A stretch of DNA of 64,000 bases from Imbricaverruca yamaguchii (GCA_034440575.1 JAOTOL010001503.1:490001-554000), one strand, 5' to 3'. Numbered from the stretch's first letter, positions 50,951-63,516 are shown. Notes: generated from the letters alone by a model not told the origin. Made by a program: numbers and translations.

Positions 50951-51540
50951 TACAAAAAAAAATAATGTATACCAACTACATCACGTCGATTGGTGCAGGT
51001 TTCATAGCATTCGGTTCAATACTTTCGGAGCATGGGCATCGCAACAACCCTTAAAAAGGTTTTTATGCATGTTTGAAGACCTTGGTCTGATGTCAAGGTA
51101 GCCACATTGAAAAGTCCCAAACATATCGACCACGTCACACCAATTGTTGAATATTTCATCAAATTCGGTTCAGTAGTTTAGGAGCATGCATGGGCGGCGC
51201 AACAACCCTTACAAAGAGTTATGCATTTATGATAACCTTGACCTCAAGCTAAGGTCACCATATTAATAGTCCCGAGTACATTGGCCAAGTCGATTGGTTA
51301 ATGTTTCATAAATTCGATTTCGTTCTTTCGGAGTATGGGCGTGGCAAATAGCCTCTAAAATATTTCGTGTATTTTTGTGACCTTGACCTAAAGCCAAGAG
51401 CACCATATTCAAAAGTCACTCCTCTATCGACCTCATCACGTCGATTGGCAAAAGCTTCACACAATTGTATTCAGTAGTTTCGGAGCATGGGCGTTGCAAA
51501 ATGTATTTAAAATGGTTTTGTTGAATTCGCGCACGTTATA
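50940..51540. repeat. Diverged ~150-bp tandem repeat, about 4 units
   Basis: TTTCGGAGCATGGGC-like words occur near 51025, 51179, 51328 and 51480, about 150 bases apart. Other shared words are GACCTTGACCT, CCATATTCAAAAGTC and CACGTCGATTGG. The last unit belongs to the inverted duplication and recurs at about 48570-48719. Confidence 0.8.
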
Positions 51541-53735
51541 TTATTACGAAGAACCGAAAGCGCGATGAACACAATGAACTGCGGTCACGAAGGCTCCCGC
51601 GACCCAACCTGCACACAGTCTGGAGAAGAAGAGAGCGTCCTGGCGGCAGGCTTGTCAGATAAAAATGTCTGAGATTCGCCAATTCGCGCGATGTTTTTCG
51701 CCAACCATCACCGATTTTGGAGGAAAAAAAAACGCCAATTTTTCGCCAAATTTCCGCTACAAAACAAGTCTGCGAAAGGATCCAAAACCGATAAATAACT
51801 ATTTATAAAAGGCAAACACCTCAAATATCTACCTGGAAATGGGATATCATGTCGCGGTGGAGCTCTGCACCGAACACTGGAGCGGCTCGGAGCACCCAGG
51901 CGCGGGTCCAGGAAATTTTCACGGGGGTGGGGTTAATGCTAATCTTCGAACACGCCCTCCTGTGAGACGCAAACTTAACACTCGTCGGACGAGTGGGGAC
52001 TGCCACATCCCCTCCCCCACCCCCTGGAGGTTTTCTGGGACCACAGAAAAACGACGCGCGTAGAGCGCCGAAACTTGGAAAAGCTGACGGGTGAGTCATT
52101 GCGGACCTTTTGAAGAAAGAATCGGGCCCGGGTCACGTTTGGTCACGGAGTTACGACGTCATCAATGACGTCACCTCTGACCGTTTTCACTGAGTGATTT
52201 TTGTACGAGCATGGGTGAATGGGCCGTACATTCCACTGCAAATCGACTTCTGTATTCTCAGTTAGGTATCAGAATAAAACACTAGCGGCAGAGCCATACG
52301 TTGTCACACTCCGACGAAAGACTGAGGCGCCCAGACCGCGTGCTCACCGTCGCCTCTCACACAGTGCCAACTGCACCGCACAATGCCGCCTCGTGCAATT
52401 ACTTGACTGCCCAACGTAGTATTGCACGCTCTTCTCGATCGGGAGTCGCAATTCACCACCGATTGAGCAACCACACGCTCTCTAGTAAACAGGCCAACCC
52501 TTGCTGCCGTCTGTTTGCAGCCCTCACGTGCTGTAGTCACTTGGCGATTCCCCACGACGAGGCATCACCTTTACATGGTGGTGGGGATTGCGTGCCTCAA
52601 GGATCCGGCGGCCAGACCGCTAGGCAGCCGGGGAGAGGTCAGATGAAGAGTGCCTCACTCGTCCTTCCATCCATACGCTCCCATTCCAATGCCCATCTCA
52701 TCCCGACATTCATGTCTTTCACCTGGCCCTGCAACACCAACTGTCCCAGCTATGAGCAGGCAGGGCAACTTCCCCGGTCCTGCCCACCAGCTCAGTTTTA
52801 TCGGGGTAGCCGCGCCCCCTCGGCCCGTCCCCCGGGGTTGACGGAGTCCTGGAGGTTGAGGTCCCCCGTCGCACGGTGCTAGTTGTGACGGGGGACCAAC
52901 ACACCTCTTTGGTCCTGATATCCCGGAGGGGCGGGCGGGTCCGCGGGGCCTCACGCGGGCCAAGTGGCTGGTCGCCTCGGGCCGGGAACATGAGAATCTT
53001 CCTAGTGCCCGCCGGCCCGGCCGACCGGGGTCAAGGGGTGGGCGGCGCTGGATTCCGGTCGGGGTTGTGAGTCTCTCTCTCCCGGCCGGACGAAGGCGCT
53101 GCCTGCCACGTATAGCTCCTCGGGCGCCTGGCGACCTCCCGTCCGCGGGACCCAACCGCCCCCCCCCCCTGTTGGGGCCCTATGGGGTGGGGCGCTCGAG
53201 GAGCCGAAACCAGAACACTTGCATGACATCCACTACACTAAAAAGCACTCCTGGTACCTCTCGTAGGGACCAGACTAACTTCCCACCAATCGCTGGTGTG
53301 GATGGCACCAACTCGAAGAGCGGCAGAGAACCAACACCCCATACACGTGTCCTTGTCTTTCGTGGATTGGCGAAATGTATTGGCTCACTGTCTCCATATC
53401 AGCGTCAAGACGGATGCGACGGATTTGGAAAGATTACTGGATGTGAGAGACTGAAAGATGGTGCTTTAGAGGTAGAGTTCGCCCGGGCGGCAGAGGCGGA
53501 GAAAGTGCTAGAGGCGTCCGAATTTGTATACGGTGTACGGAAAGTAAATAGGAGGATCGACGAAGTGATCCAAATTAAAGTAGAACCCCACCAAACAAAA
53601 AACTCATCGCGTGGAATAATCAACTGCTACGATCTAAAGGACGTGCCAGAGGACGAGATCGTCGATAGTTTATCCAATGTCGGAGTAACTGGAGCGAGGA
53701 AAGTGAAGATCAGGAGGGGTACAGAGACGATTACA
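51391..53735 (+). repeat. Right arm of a 2345-bp inverted duplication
   Basis: This is the reverse complement of 46375-48719. It contains one ~150-bp repeat unit, the 5' UTR-like region of a Jockey-type LINE and the start of its ORF1. The LINE continues past the arm's outer end (to about 56440), so this arm is the parent side and the left arm is the derived copy, or both derive from a common palindrome. Confidence 0.92.
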
Positions 53736-54892
53736 ACAAACAATGTCATTTTGACTTTTAACACAATTGACTTACCGTCGGAGATACGAGTGGGATATGT
53801 ACGTGTAAAGGTTCGTGTGTTTCTTCCTAACCCCATGCGATGTTTCAAGTGTCAGAGGTATGGACACACCAACAATTTCTGCAGGAATCGTCCGGCTTGT
53901 GGGAAGTGTGCTTCTTCTGACCACAGTGCCGAGCAGTGCACATCCGATACGCTACACTATGTGAACTGTGGTCGCGGACAGATCCCCCTCCCCCACACCT
54001 CGTTTGACCGAACATGTCTGACCTATGTCAAGGAAAAATAAATAATGCAATTAAGCACACCCACAAGGTAACTTTCCGCGAGGCTAGAGAAATGTACGAA
54101 CAGTCTCACCCAAAAATATCATGCGCATCGAAAGTCCAGAAACTCTGCACCCATTGCACATCAGGTGCACGCAGACAAAGCCAAGGAACTGATTGCACAC
54201 CTGTGTGCACTCCTCAGCTCTTTCGGTAACCCGTCGCCTCCCCAGCAATAGCTCAAACACAAGTGATTGAGACACCCAAAGCGCCAGAACACGCTGCGTC
54301 GCCGCGGACGACCTCGCCTCATCCTGCCTCTACGTCGACTGCTTCAGAGCAGGATCACTAGGAATGGCAGTGTGTCCAACCGACCAAGAGGCTCGCCAAG
54401 CCCTCCACCAACGGCCTGGGGTTCATCCCCTCCACTTCCGCCGTGATTGCCCCAAGTCAGCCCACCCCGGCTCCACCCAGGACTACGCCAAACCCTCCAC
54501 CCAGTTCTGGAGAGGGTGGTGTAGCCTTACGACGGGTCCTGGTGGTTGCGCCCCTGGAGATCAGACCACGTCCCCCGACTGAGGTTCGTCCAGGGGCACC
54601 CGATGTGAGCGCGTCTGGACGGGCAGCGCGTGTCGGATCCAGGGAGTCGTCGCCGAGCTCACGGGCTGAGCGACGGCCTCCCGAGACAACTCCCCCACCG
54701 TACCCGGCCCCTTGGGTCAGTCCTGTGGGTACCCCGGAGACGGAAGAGACCATGGGTCCGCCTCCCACACCACCCCATGCGACGTCCACTGGACGCAAGC
54801 GAGCACCCGCATGGACACCATCTCCACCCTGTGAGGGACAATATAGATCTCGCCCCAGATCGTCCGACACCATGTCATCTCCACATCTTTAG
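53223..54892 (+). pseudogene. Jockey-type LINE ORF1 (Gag-like, zinc knuckles), broken
   Basis: The frame from ATG 53223 runs to 54041 (272 codons). It contains two intact CX2CX4HX4C zinc knuckles (CFKCQRYGHTNNFC and CGKCASSDHSAEQC), then a third that has lost its first Cys. This arrangement is typical of Jockey-type ORF1 proteins, which bind the element RNA. A frameshift near 54030 moves the expected continuation (KVTFREAREMYEQSHPK) to another frame (to 54229). A Pro-rich tail follows in a third frame, with a stop near 54359, ending at 54892. The frame is open upstream to 53067, so a non-ATG or earlier start cannot be excluded, but ATG 53223 is present in both duplicated copies. Confidence 0.85.
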
Positions 54893-54950
54893 AGTAGTGG
54901 TGTTACGAGTCCATCCTTTTTTAGTCAAATCGAGTCAAGCCGAGTCAACT

Positions 54951-56440
54951 ATGTCGTCATTAATTTTACAATGGAACTGTAGGGGGATGAGGACCAGCCC
55001 GGAGGATCTTCAAGTTATGGTGAATGAGCACTCTCCGGTAGCTGTCTGTTTACAGGAGACGAAGCTTTTAGCTGGAACCCCGTGTTATTTAAAAGACTAC
55101 CAGGTCTTTCGTAATGATAACAAGACAGAATCCATTGCACATGGAGGCGTCCTGTTGGCCATCCACCACAGTGCTCCTTTCCGCTTATCCTGCGTACCAA
55201 CCTGCATGCGGCGGCAGCACAAATGTCCATCGGACACAGAAACACAAAAGTATGCTCGATATACTTCCCACCTGGCGGACCTCTACCATTAATAGAACTC
55301 GGACGACTCTTAGCCGAGCTTCCTCCTCCCGTCTTACTTTTAGGAGACTTTAATGCCCACCACACAATCTGGGGATGCACCGATATTAATTTACGCGGAC
55401 GACAACTCCATGCGTTCTTTATGCAAGAATCGCTTTACATTTTAAATACGGGTGCACACACTTACATGGCGTTCCCATCCGGAAGCACATCTGCGCTGGA
55501 CATTAGCGTGGCCAGCCCGGAGCTGGTGCAATATTTTGATTGGTCAGTTGAAACTGACCCTAGAGACGGCGAGTCTGGCTTCATTGTGTTGACGGAGCCA
55601 CCTTGGTGTCAAGGCCACCACGCTTGAACTTTAGAAAGGCTGACTGGCCGGACTTTGTAACTAAGCTTGATAACATTTTGAATACAAACGGGAACGGTGC
55701 TGCAACATCTATAGAGAACTTTACCTCCATAGTCTTGGATTGTTCTGCAGACTGCATTCCGCGTACCTCTGGCAAACCTCGACGTGCGCCTGTGCCGTGG
55801 TGGACGGAGCTATGCCGGGATGGCATTCGCGCCCGTCGACGTGCCTTCCGAAAGTTTGACCAAAACAGCACCTTGGGAAACCTGATCGCCTTCCGGCGGG
55901 CCACGGCAGCCGCCCGACGACCAATCGGAGAAGCCAAAATGACGTCGTGGAGACAGTATGTAGACAAGTTGAACTGATTCACCCCTACCGCGCAGATTTG
56001 GTCACAAATATGACGAATATCCGGACATTCGCGATCCTCACGACTACCAGTCCTGCACGTCGCTGGCGGAATAATAACAGAACCTCGAGACGTGGCGAAC
56101 ATTATCGCTCGAACATTGGCGGACAGAAGCCTGAGCTGCGACCGAAATGCAGGTTTTCGCGAATTTAGGGCTCGACGCGAAGCATCGATGGTTGACTTTC
56201 CCACCGCCGATAAACCAGATTATAATGAGCGCTTCATAATGTTCGAATTAACATCACAAATCGCTGCACTGCACCCCGTATCCGAAGGACCGGACAACAT
56301 CCATAATAAGATGCTCCAGCACCTCCACAGAAATGCACTCGAAGTACTTCTACCATGTTTTAACACTCTTTGGATGAGCGGCAGATTCCCGCCATCTTCG
56401 CGGGATGCGACCGTCATCCCCATATTAAAGCCCAACAAAA
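54951..56440 (+). pseudogene. Jockey-type LINE ORF2: endonuclease and start of reverse transcriptase, broken
   Basis: From ATG 54951 the text MSSLILQWNCRGMRTS, LQETKL and GGVLLAIHHS is the N-terminal part of an apurinic-like endonuclease. After a frameshift near 55220 it continues with PPVLLLGDFNAHHTIWG and SALDISVASPEL (to 55627). The SDH-type catalytic motif expected near 55575 reads DGESG, so it appears lost. Another frame (55603-55977) holds the linker PVPWW to SWRQYVDKLN. A third frame (from about 56092) holds the reverse transcriptase start, IHNKMLQHLHRNALEVLLPC and SSRDATVIPILKPNK. Homology stops at about 56440, before the catalytic palm. It is dead. Confidence 0.85.
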
Positions 56441-56898
56441 CTGTGAAAAAGATTCATTATTCTTCGGATGGGTCAGCTGCCCAGTACAAGAATAAGTTTA
56501 ATTTCGTGAATGTGAGTTTTCATGATGAGGATTTCGGAGTCCAGTGCGATTGGAATTTTTTTGCAACGTCGCATGGGAAAAATTCGTGCGACGGTGTTGG
56601 GGGTACACTGAAAAGGGTTGCAGCTAGCGCCAGTCTTTCGCGGACACACTCGGACCACATTCTTACTGCGGAAAAGCTATGTAAAGTGCTACAGGACAAG
56701 GGTAATTTGCATACCGAGTGCTGCTTTGTAGCGAAAGAAGATGTTAGTCGTACACGGCATGAGCTTGGCGATAGACTGTCAATGGCAAAAACTGTCAAAG
56801 GGACTCTAAAAATACACAGGGTAACTCCAGTGAAGGCAAACATTGTCGTTGTGCGAGAACTTGCCATAAGTGAAGGAAGAGAAGTGATGGTGGCCTGA
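56441..56898 (+). pseudogene. DDE-transposase-like segment joined in frame to the LINE
   Basis: The text KIHYSSDGSAAQYKNKFNFV, then WNFFATSHGKNSCDGVGGTL, then about 90 more residues ends at TGA 56896-56898. The words SDGxAAQYKN and FFATSHGKxxCDGxGG belong to a family I remember as multi-copy uncharacterised animal proteins. The spaced Asp residues and His-Gly-Lys word make a DDE-type transposase origin plausible, but I cannot confirm it. The frame is intact for 152 codons. No upstream part of this family is visible, so it is partial. Confidence 0.6.
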
Positions 56899-57086
56899 TT
56901 TGCTACAGGATTTAGGTTGAATGGTTAGCGTGACCTACATCGGCAGCTGATTTCCGTTTGTTTATGTGCGAATTACAATGTGAAGTGAGCTAATGTTAAG
57001 TTATGCATTTTGTACCTCTGATAAGGCTCATTGTACCATCTCGTTAGTATAGTACATGTACTTTCCGGCTTGTTATTTGTGTGAAT

Positions 57087-57092
57087 AATAAA
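57087..57092 (+). promoter_or_regulatory. Candidate polyadenylation signal AATAAA
   Basis: AATAAA lies about 190 bases after the stop of the DDE-like segment, followed by GTGCTAAAACG. It is a single hexamer and could be chance. Confidence 0.3.
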
Positions 57093-59589
57093 TGAAGTGC
57101 TAAAACGTCCTGCCTGGTGTTTATAAATAATCTGCATAGTGTCCTCTCAATCCCACGGGGCCGCGGACGACAGCCGCCAGCACCCCTATCCCCCGTTGGC
57201 AGCAGCTGGCCGCGGCCGTTGCTGAACGACGCCGTATTGGGTAAAATGAGGCCGGGCGGTTGGTGTTTGAAATTATGTTTAAAATATTTATAAGCCGATA
57301 ACCACTTTTTTATTGATGAAATATAGGTAATAATCAACGCTCTTTCATTAAAAAATATCAAAAATCACAATATCGCAGGGGAAAATTGCTTAAGAGAACT
57401 TGGCATTTTTGAAGTGTTATATTTGACATATATTTAATTGCTATGGTTTCGATAGTGATAAACGTTCATTCTGCATGGGATTGCAATCATTTTGATGTAC
57501 AAACTCACCCACTTATCATTCAATGTAGCAGGGAAAAATCCTGCCAAACAAAGCCATGTATGCATCGAATGTAAAAATGTCGCAGGCTGTAGCTCGAAAA
57601 CCGGAAGTCGGAGAGGCCTGAAAATGTCACAGGCGTGTTTAGGGCTGCTGATAACCCTATAGACTCATTTTCATCAAAATCTGAGATGTGGGGGTGCAAA
57701 ATCGAAATTTTATTTGTCGATCTGTCGTGGAACGCCCCAGCTGTGGGTTTACAAGTTTGCTACATTTGCATCTAAGAAGCAAGTAAAGAACAATCATGGG
57801 TTGTGCATGCTGGCACATCGCATTTCAAGATAGTGATTTTTTCTTCATGGGATCACGCTTCGTTTATTCACGTAAGCAATTAGTATGCATTACACTGGCG
57901 GGATCACATATTGCGGTGTTCCGTGCCGTACGCGCAGTAAAGCCGCTATGAAGCCGCTATGGGCATCTGTGAACCTCCGTACCAGCTCAGCAACATGGGT
58001 GGAACTTCCAGAAAACGCTTTGGGAGAGCAATGCCTGGAGGTAACAGGATGGCCTATGGATTGGGGGAGGTGGGCTCACGCCAGTCGTAAGCGGGGGTTG
58101 ACCCATCCCAAAAGTATGTAAAAGTTCACTCTAGTTCGGTGGTTACATCCGGCGGATGGACTGGGAAGCGGTCACACATGGGGTGCTAAAAGCGGTCAGG
58201 CATGTATTGGCGGCATTCCCTAACAATGCGTTCAGAACAAGATCTGGATGATTCAAAACACTCCTACACATCCGCGTAGTCGACCTAGTCGGCTTATGTG
58301 CTGTTTCCCATTCAGAGCATGAATGAAGGATCATAATCGAAGTTCGTGGAGCAGAGACTTTGCATATCGTTCTTTCAAACCAATGATCATAGGCCTCATG
58401 AGCAACAATGAAATGGCATATGGGACACCTGTTTCATAGCAGTGCCAGAACCGGTAGCAGTGTCAAGTGCCGCGAGGACGGGCGCAGCTTGTCTGCTCCT
58501 GGTCACAGTGGCAGCAGCAAAACACGCCAACAGGACAGTCGGATCGGGCGATACGACGGCAGAGTCAAGTGCCGCCAGGACGGGCCGACACAGGGAGCGC
58601 CGCCAACCCGTCAGTGGTCACAGTGGCAGCCAGGGCTAAAAAATCGTATCGTTCTGTCGTCGTGGACGACAACCACGAACTGGGACTTTTGGCGACCAAA
58701 TTTCCATATCATTAGAAATATTATATGTGAAAGCATATAAATGGTACCTACTATACATAAAATTGACTACGTCACGATATCCGTGTCAAGGTACGCAGGA
58801 TTGAAACGAATCGGATTGGACCGGGACTGGAAATGTTAATCCGTGCAGACCTCTAGAAATGTCATACCGTGCAGACCTCTACCACCCACCGCCACGCCAC
58901 CATTTCTTCATTCCCAGCGTACGCTTTTGGGTTTTATCTAGTACGCTCAGCGGCAAAAAAAATGACTCAACGGCAACAAAGTATCGTCGAGACAACCATT
59001 CCATCGTTCAGACGACCGCCGACGATAAAATTGCCTCCCGTTTAGCACGAAGCCAATGGCATGCCTTCTGGTCGCCGCTGGTTGTCCTAGTCCCGGTACC
59101 ATTTTATGCTCGATGGCAGCGGTACGGAAGTACCCAACTATGGTATACTCAGCGGCTTTGGCGGCAAGCGACTAGACCACGGGTACTAAAACACCAGACC
59201 TACGTTAAGTAATGAATAAATGATAACATTAGTTGATTTTTAAAAACAATTTCAATTTGAATCCTTTTTTCATGAAGGTTGTACGATAATATTTTTAATT
59301 TCATTAAAATCGTTGGAAAGACTCTAGAAGAATATCATTCTTTTTCGCGCGTTCCCTCGCTTTCAAATCCGTCCATTTCCATTTTAAACGCGACGATGTG
59401 CGTCGAAGAGTGAAATAGGGAATTGATCACGGTTCTTTATAATTGATGAGTGGTGAATGAGTGCGGCAAGATAAAACTACCAAGTTCGAATTTTTTTCTC
59501 TCTCATTTTCTGACTTATATGAGACCAAATGAAGTGGTTCGGTCTTAAACAGACTCCAGAAACAGACTATTCAGGGCCTGAGCGTAAGG
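57093..59589. other. No gene recognised
   Basis: Unique-looking sequence. Two copies of a ~100-base unit (GTCAAGTGCCGCSAGGACGG at about 58464 and 58563, each followed by GGTCACAGTGGCAGC) lie at 58440-58640. No convincing reading frame is present. Confidence 0.45.
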
Positions 59590-59806
59590 GTGACACAGAT
59601 AGTAAGGTCATCCTGTAGATGTGGACATTGCGATTGGAAAGGTACTGCTCAGAACATATACAAACATTCAAAAGTAAAGCACCCAGATCTGCCAGTGTTA
59701 AGAGTAATGCAAGATAGCCATTTTGGCCCTGGCAGGCGATTTGACTGGACTTGCAAGCCAACACTGGATCATCAACCATCAAACTCAGGTGAAAATCTTG
59801 GTATGT
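59590..59806 (+). CDS. Possible zinc-finger exon of an unknown gene
   Basis: The open frame contains CGHCDWKGTAQNIYKHSKVKH, a CX2C(X12)HX4H-like finger, then RVMQDSHFGPGRRFDWTCKP. It ends at AATCTTG|GTATGTG, a good splice donor near 59801. Acceptor candidates (TTAAACAG, ATTCAG) lie just upstream. The composition is protein-like. I do not recognise the family and found no next exon. It could be a host gene or a BED/C2H2-type finger of a transposon. Confidence 0.4.
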
Positions 59807-59948
59807 GAATTACATTTGAGTAAAATATAGTCACCTAAATGTAATTAGAAAATATATGTTGGTGTGTAGGTACCTACTCAGCAGGCATTGCACTGCAGTT
59901 GGTGGCAATGCATACAATATAGGGATGGCGAATTTTAGCCACCTGGTG

Positions 59949-59968
59949 GTTTAAACCATGGTTTAAAC
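59949..59968. repeat. 20-bp perfect palindrome
   Basis: GTTTAAACCATGGTTTAAAC is its own reverse complement. It is flanked by a looser inverted context (GCCACCTGGTG and CTGGCTGGC). Confidence 0.8.
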
Positions 59969-60489
59969 TGGCTGGCATAAATTAATTTAAGCCACTCTGG
60001 CTTAAATTATATTTCTGGTATGGCTGGAGGGCAGTGATGGACATTAGTTCGGGAAGCATCAAGTATAATTCCAAAATGTGCAACCCTCCATTTTATTTGC
60101 AAAAAGCACTCCCTATAATTCCCCAAAACTCTGTCTGGGTTCTGGGCATGCACTCCACAACCCAGATGTTTACTCATTAGGTACAGTCGGTCTAACATGT
60201 AGCTCCCTGGATGACGTGTGTCAAGACAGCCCACGGACAGCCCACGCTCGGCCCACGCTCAGCCCATAATAGCGGCCCCTTCAAAAACGCTCAAAATATA
60301 GCATAGCATGCATCTTGACGTGCTGAACACAATGGTAGTCTCCAAAGCTTGGTGCATGCAATAGTATAGCTTCCGAAACTAATTATAATCTAAAATTTGA
60401 ATTACCAACACAAAATCCCAACCTTCCACCAAACAAACCAAACAGTACATGAAAACAACTCGCCATAGTACGCAGAGTTCAACGCTGCA

Positions 60490-61205
60490 CATTTATAACT
60501 GCTTTACACCGTACTTTTTAGCTCCCTACCTATGATTCGGGTTTTGACGTAATGTTTTACTTCCCATAGGGTTTAGCATGGAGGCCAATGGGTGAGATAT
60601 GACCGGCCCCTGCGATTTCTCTGATTTTTGGTATGCCAGCAACCCCACCTCCGACACTTGCATTTCCGAGGAAATATCCTGGGTGCATCAGTATTCGCAC
60701 CCAAAAAATGAGGGTGAGAACATACACCAAAATCCAGATCTGAGCGAATGCGGTCATCCTTCATCTCAAATTAATCCCCGTGTCAAGCTGAACTCAAAAC
60801 TGCCCTTCCTGAAATTATACGTTGCCAACTTTATCCGTTGCATACTTATGGATTCGGTTTTTGACGTAATGCATTATTCGCCATAGGGTTTAGCATGGAG
60901 GCCAATGGGTGAGATATGACCGGCCAATGCGATTTCTCTGATTTTTGGTATGCCAGCAACCCCAGCTCCGACACTTGCATTTCCGAGGAAATTTCCCGGG
61001 TGCATCAGTATTCTCACCCAATGAATGGGGGTGAGAACATGCACTAAAATCCAGATCTAAGCGAATGCGGTCATGCTTCATCTTAAATTAATACCCGCCT
61101 CAAGCTGAACTCAAAACTACCCTTCCTGAAATTATACGTTGCCAACTTTATCAGTTGCATACTTATGGATTCGGATTTTGACGTTATGCATTATTCACAT
61201 TCAAT
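60490..61205. repeat. 317-bp tandem duplication, about 2.2 units
   Basis: GTTTAGCATGGAGGCCAATG occurs at 60571 and 60888, exactly 317 bases apart. The copies match closely through GTGAGATATGACCGGCC, GACACTTGCATTTCCGAGG and TTATACGTTGCCAACTTTAT. A partial copy precedes the first. Confidence 0.9.
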
Positions 61206-61369
61206 GCATTATTCGAGCAATGGGGGCGACGTGGCGTGCCCCTAGCATTTGATTTCTTTTTTTTCCAGCGGAGTGAAGAGTTTACGGCGAAACAAAGTTG
61301 CACACAACATGATATGTATGATGTATAGGTACATTCTTCGCAACAACGCACATGTTCTAATGACGGCAA

Positions 61370-62060
61370 ATGTGAACACGCATCAGGAATACATTACGTG
61401 CAAGGCAGCACGCACCACGGCCTTAGTTATCAGATTGACCCGTGCTGATTGTCAATCTTTCCCCCCCCCCCCCCCCCTCTTGAATTGCACAGGCCTCACC
61501 CATCACTGCCTTGACCTGTCAGATTGACGCGCACTGACTCTCAATCTGCCCCCTAAATCGCACAGGGAGCACGCATGACGACCTTAACTTGTCAGATTGA
61601 TCCGTGTTGACTCTCAGTCTGCCACCTCCCCATTCAGGTGGCACGCATCACAGCCTTAAATTGTCAGATTGACCCGTACTGACTCAATCTGTCCCCAAAT
61701 CGCACAGTTAACACATATCACGGACTTAACTTGTCAGATAAACCCGTACCGATTCTCAGTCTGCCCTTTGTCCATTCGTATAGGTAGCACGCATCTCAGC
61801 CTTAAGTTGTCAGATTGACCCGCACTGACTCTCAGTATGTCCCCCAATCGCTCAGGTAACACGTATCACGGCCTTAACTGTTCCGATTGACCCGTACCGA
61901 CTCTCAGTCTACACTTCCCCATTCGTACAGGCAGCACGCATCACGGCCTTAACTTGTCCAATTGACCCATATTTACTCTCAATCTGCCCCCAACCACACA
62001 GGGAGCACGAATCACAGCCTCATTAGATTAGCCGGTGCCTACACTCAATCTATTCCTAAT
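61370..62060. repeat. ~73-bp degenerate tandem array, about 9 copies
   Basis: TTAACTTGTCAGATTGACCC, followed by a CTGACTCTCARTCTGCCCCC-like phrase and CAGGYAGCACGCATCACGGC, recurs. The CAGATTGA word starts at 61431, 61520, 61593, 61665, 61735, 61811, 61884 and 61959. The first spacing is lengthened by a C run. Confidence 0.9.
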
Positions 62061-63450
62061 CACACACCATTCGGCTGTCATACATGTTAAGCTCTTAATG
62101 GTATCACAAATGCAAACTCTGAATCGTGTATCGCTGCGTGGTCGCGTCAGCATGTGATATGGTGATCTGATCCGAAGACTTCGGGCACAACAGCACGCCT
62201 CCGTTCCGCATGAATATCTCATACACGCCATTCGAACAATATCTTGTCACTGAGACTCCTCATAAGTCATGACACGATCCCATGACACAATGAACCGATC
62301 CAATTAAGGGATATGACACTTGAATAAATGACACAAGTTACTTCGGCTTGATGAATACTTCGAATGCGTAGTTATATCACGTCAAGATGAGCTTATGGCA
62401 AAACCATCATGCGTAACCACTACGCCTAAATATGCCATTACCAACGTATACTTCAGTGTACCGAACTTCAATGAGTCCCTCTCCGGCACACCGCTCAGTA
62501 TTTACGCTTATCCCGTTGCCTTTCCAGTTACCACAGTCGACTCAGTCGCCACCGGTCCACACTGTCCACCGCACCGGGTACCAGTCGTCGCCACAGTCGT
62601 ATCATAGTCACCGCTGCGGCAGATACCAGCCACCACCATAATTGCAGGCACCGGCAACCACTATGGTCACCCTTTCGCTCAGACGTCATCTGGCCCACAC
62701 TGTCAGATACCACTCGGATCATGGTGATGCCAACCCCGGACGAGAACCGCTGCATGCAGTATCCGGCTGCCGCATCAGCAGCTGGACCCGGTTCAGCTCC
62801 TGGTGGTGACGCAGAAGGGTTAGACGGTGGCAACCATACGTCGCCGCTTACATGGTACGACCAGACAACACCGACCACACCAACACACAACTCGCACGAT
62901 ACGGCCAGACGACACTGACCCATAATTCACCCGGTTCTACCAGATTATGCCTCCTGCTATGTATAAAACTTGACATGCTATGTTGATGGGGCAAAAAATA
63001 TTCGATAACCCTCGTGAAACTACATCAGTCAGGCTTCATTGAACAAATTCTGTACGGTAAAATAACGTGGGGAAACGGCATTAGTTAGCCTTTGGAAACT
63101 GAATCAGATGTGCATTACTGGACATCGACGGATGCGATCTGTAACATGTCAATTCATCATAGATGTCAAAGCTACTATTACATAGCGACTAGTCCAGCTA
63201 TATCAAAAACTAAACATACTTGGACAATGGGGAAAGCGAAGTTAGATATGTCATGTCCAACTAGAAGTACTGTTCTATATGTTGGCAGCATGTGGCCAAC
63301 GATAGATCAAATCAGGCCACATGTGTCAACGTTTGACATTGGATGATCTAACCCGGTAGTATTATCTGGTAAGGCCACGGATGACGAGGAGCGCCAGACC
63401 ACCGCATGGTCCGCGGAGCTCCGGCATGGCACGTGGAGTACGGCTCGCGG
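62061..63450. other. No gene recognised
   Basis: A GC-richer patch at 62400-62920 keeps frames open on both strands (up to 131 codons) without domain signatures. The rest is unremarkable. Confidence 0.4.
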
Positions 63451-63480
63451 GGCGTGTGTGTGTGTGTGTGATTGTGGTTT

Positions 63481-63516
63481 TAGGGCGCATCGACCATGGT
63501 TGGTCATTTAGCGCCC
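63481..63516 (-). repeat. LINE 3' hairpin
   Basis: On the minus strand GGGCGC and GCGCCC form an outer stem and GACCA with TGGTC an inner stem. CTAAAACCACAATCA and a (CA)n run follow (63452-63480). It lies about 65 bases after the reverse transcriptase stop and recurs at 28.5, 41.8 and 44.3 kb. Confidence 0.8.

Noticed and set aside
62395..62923. 131-codon minus-strand frame and plus-strand frames
   Set aside because: Both strands are open in a GC-richer patch and none carries a domain signature.
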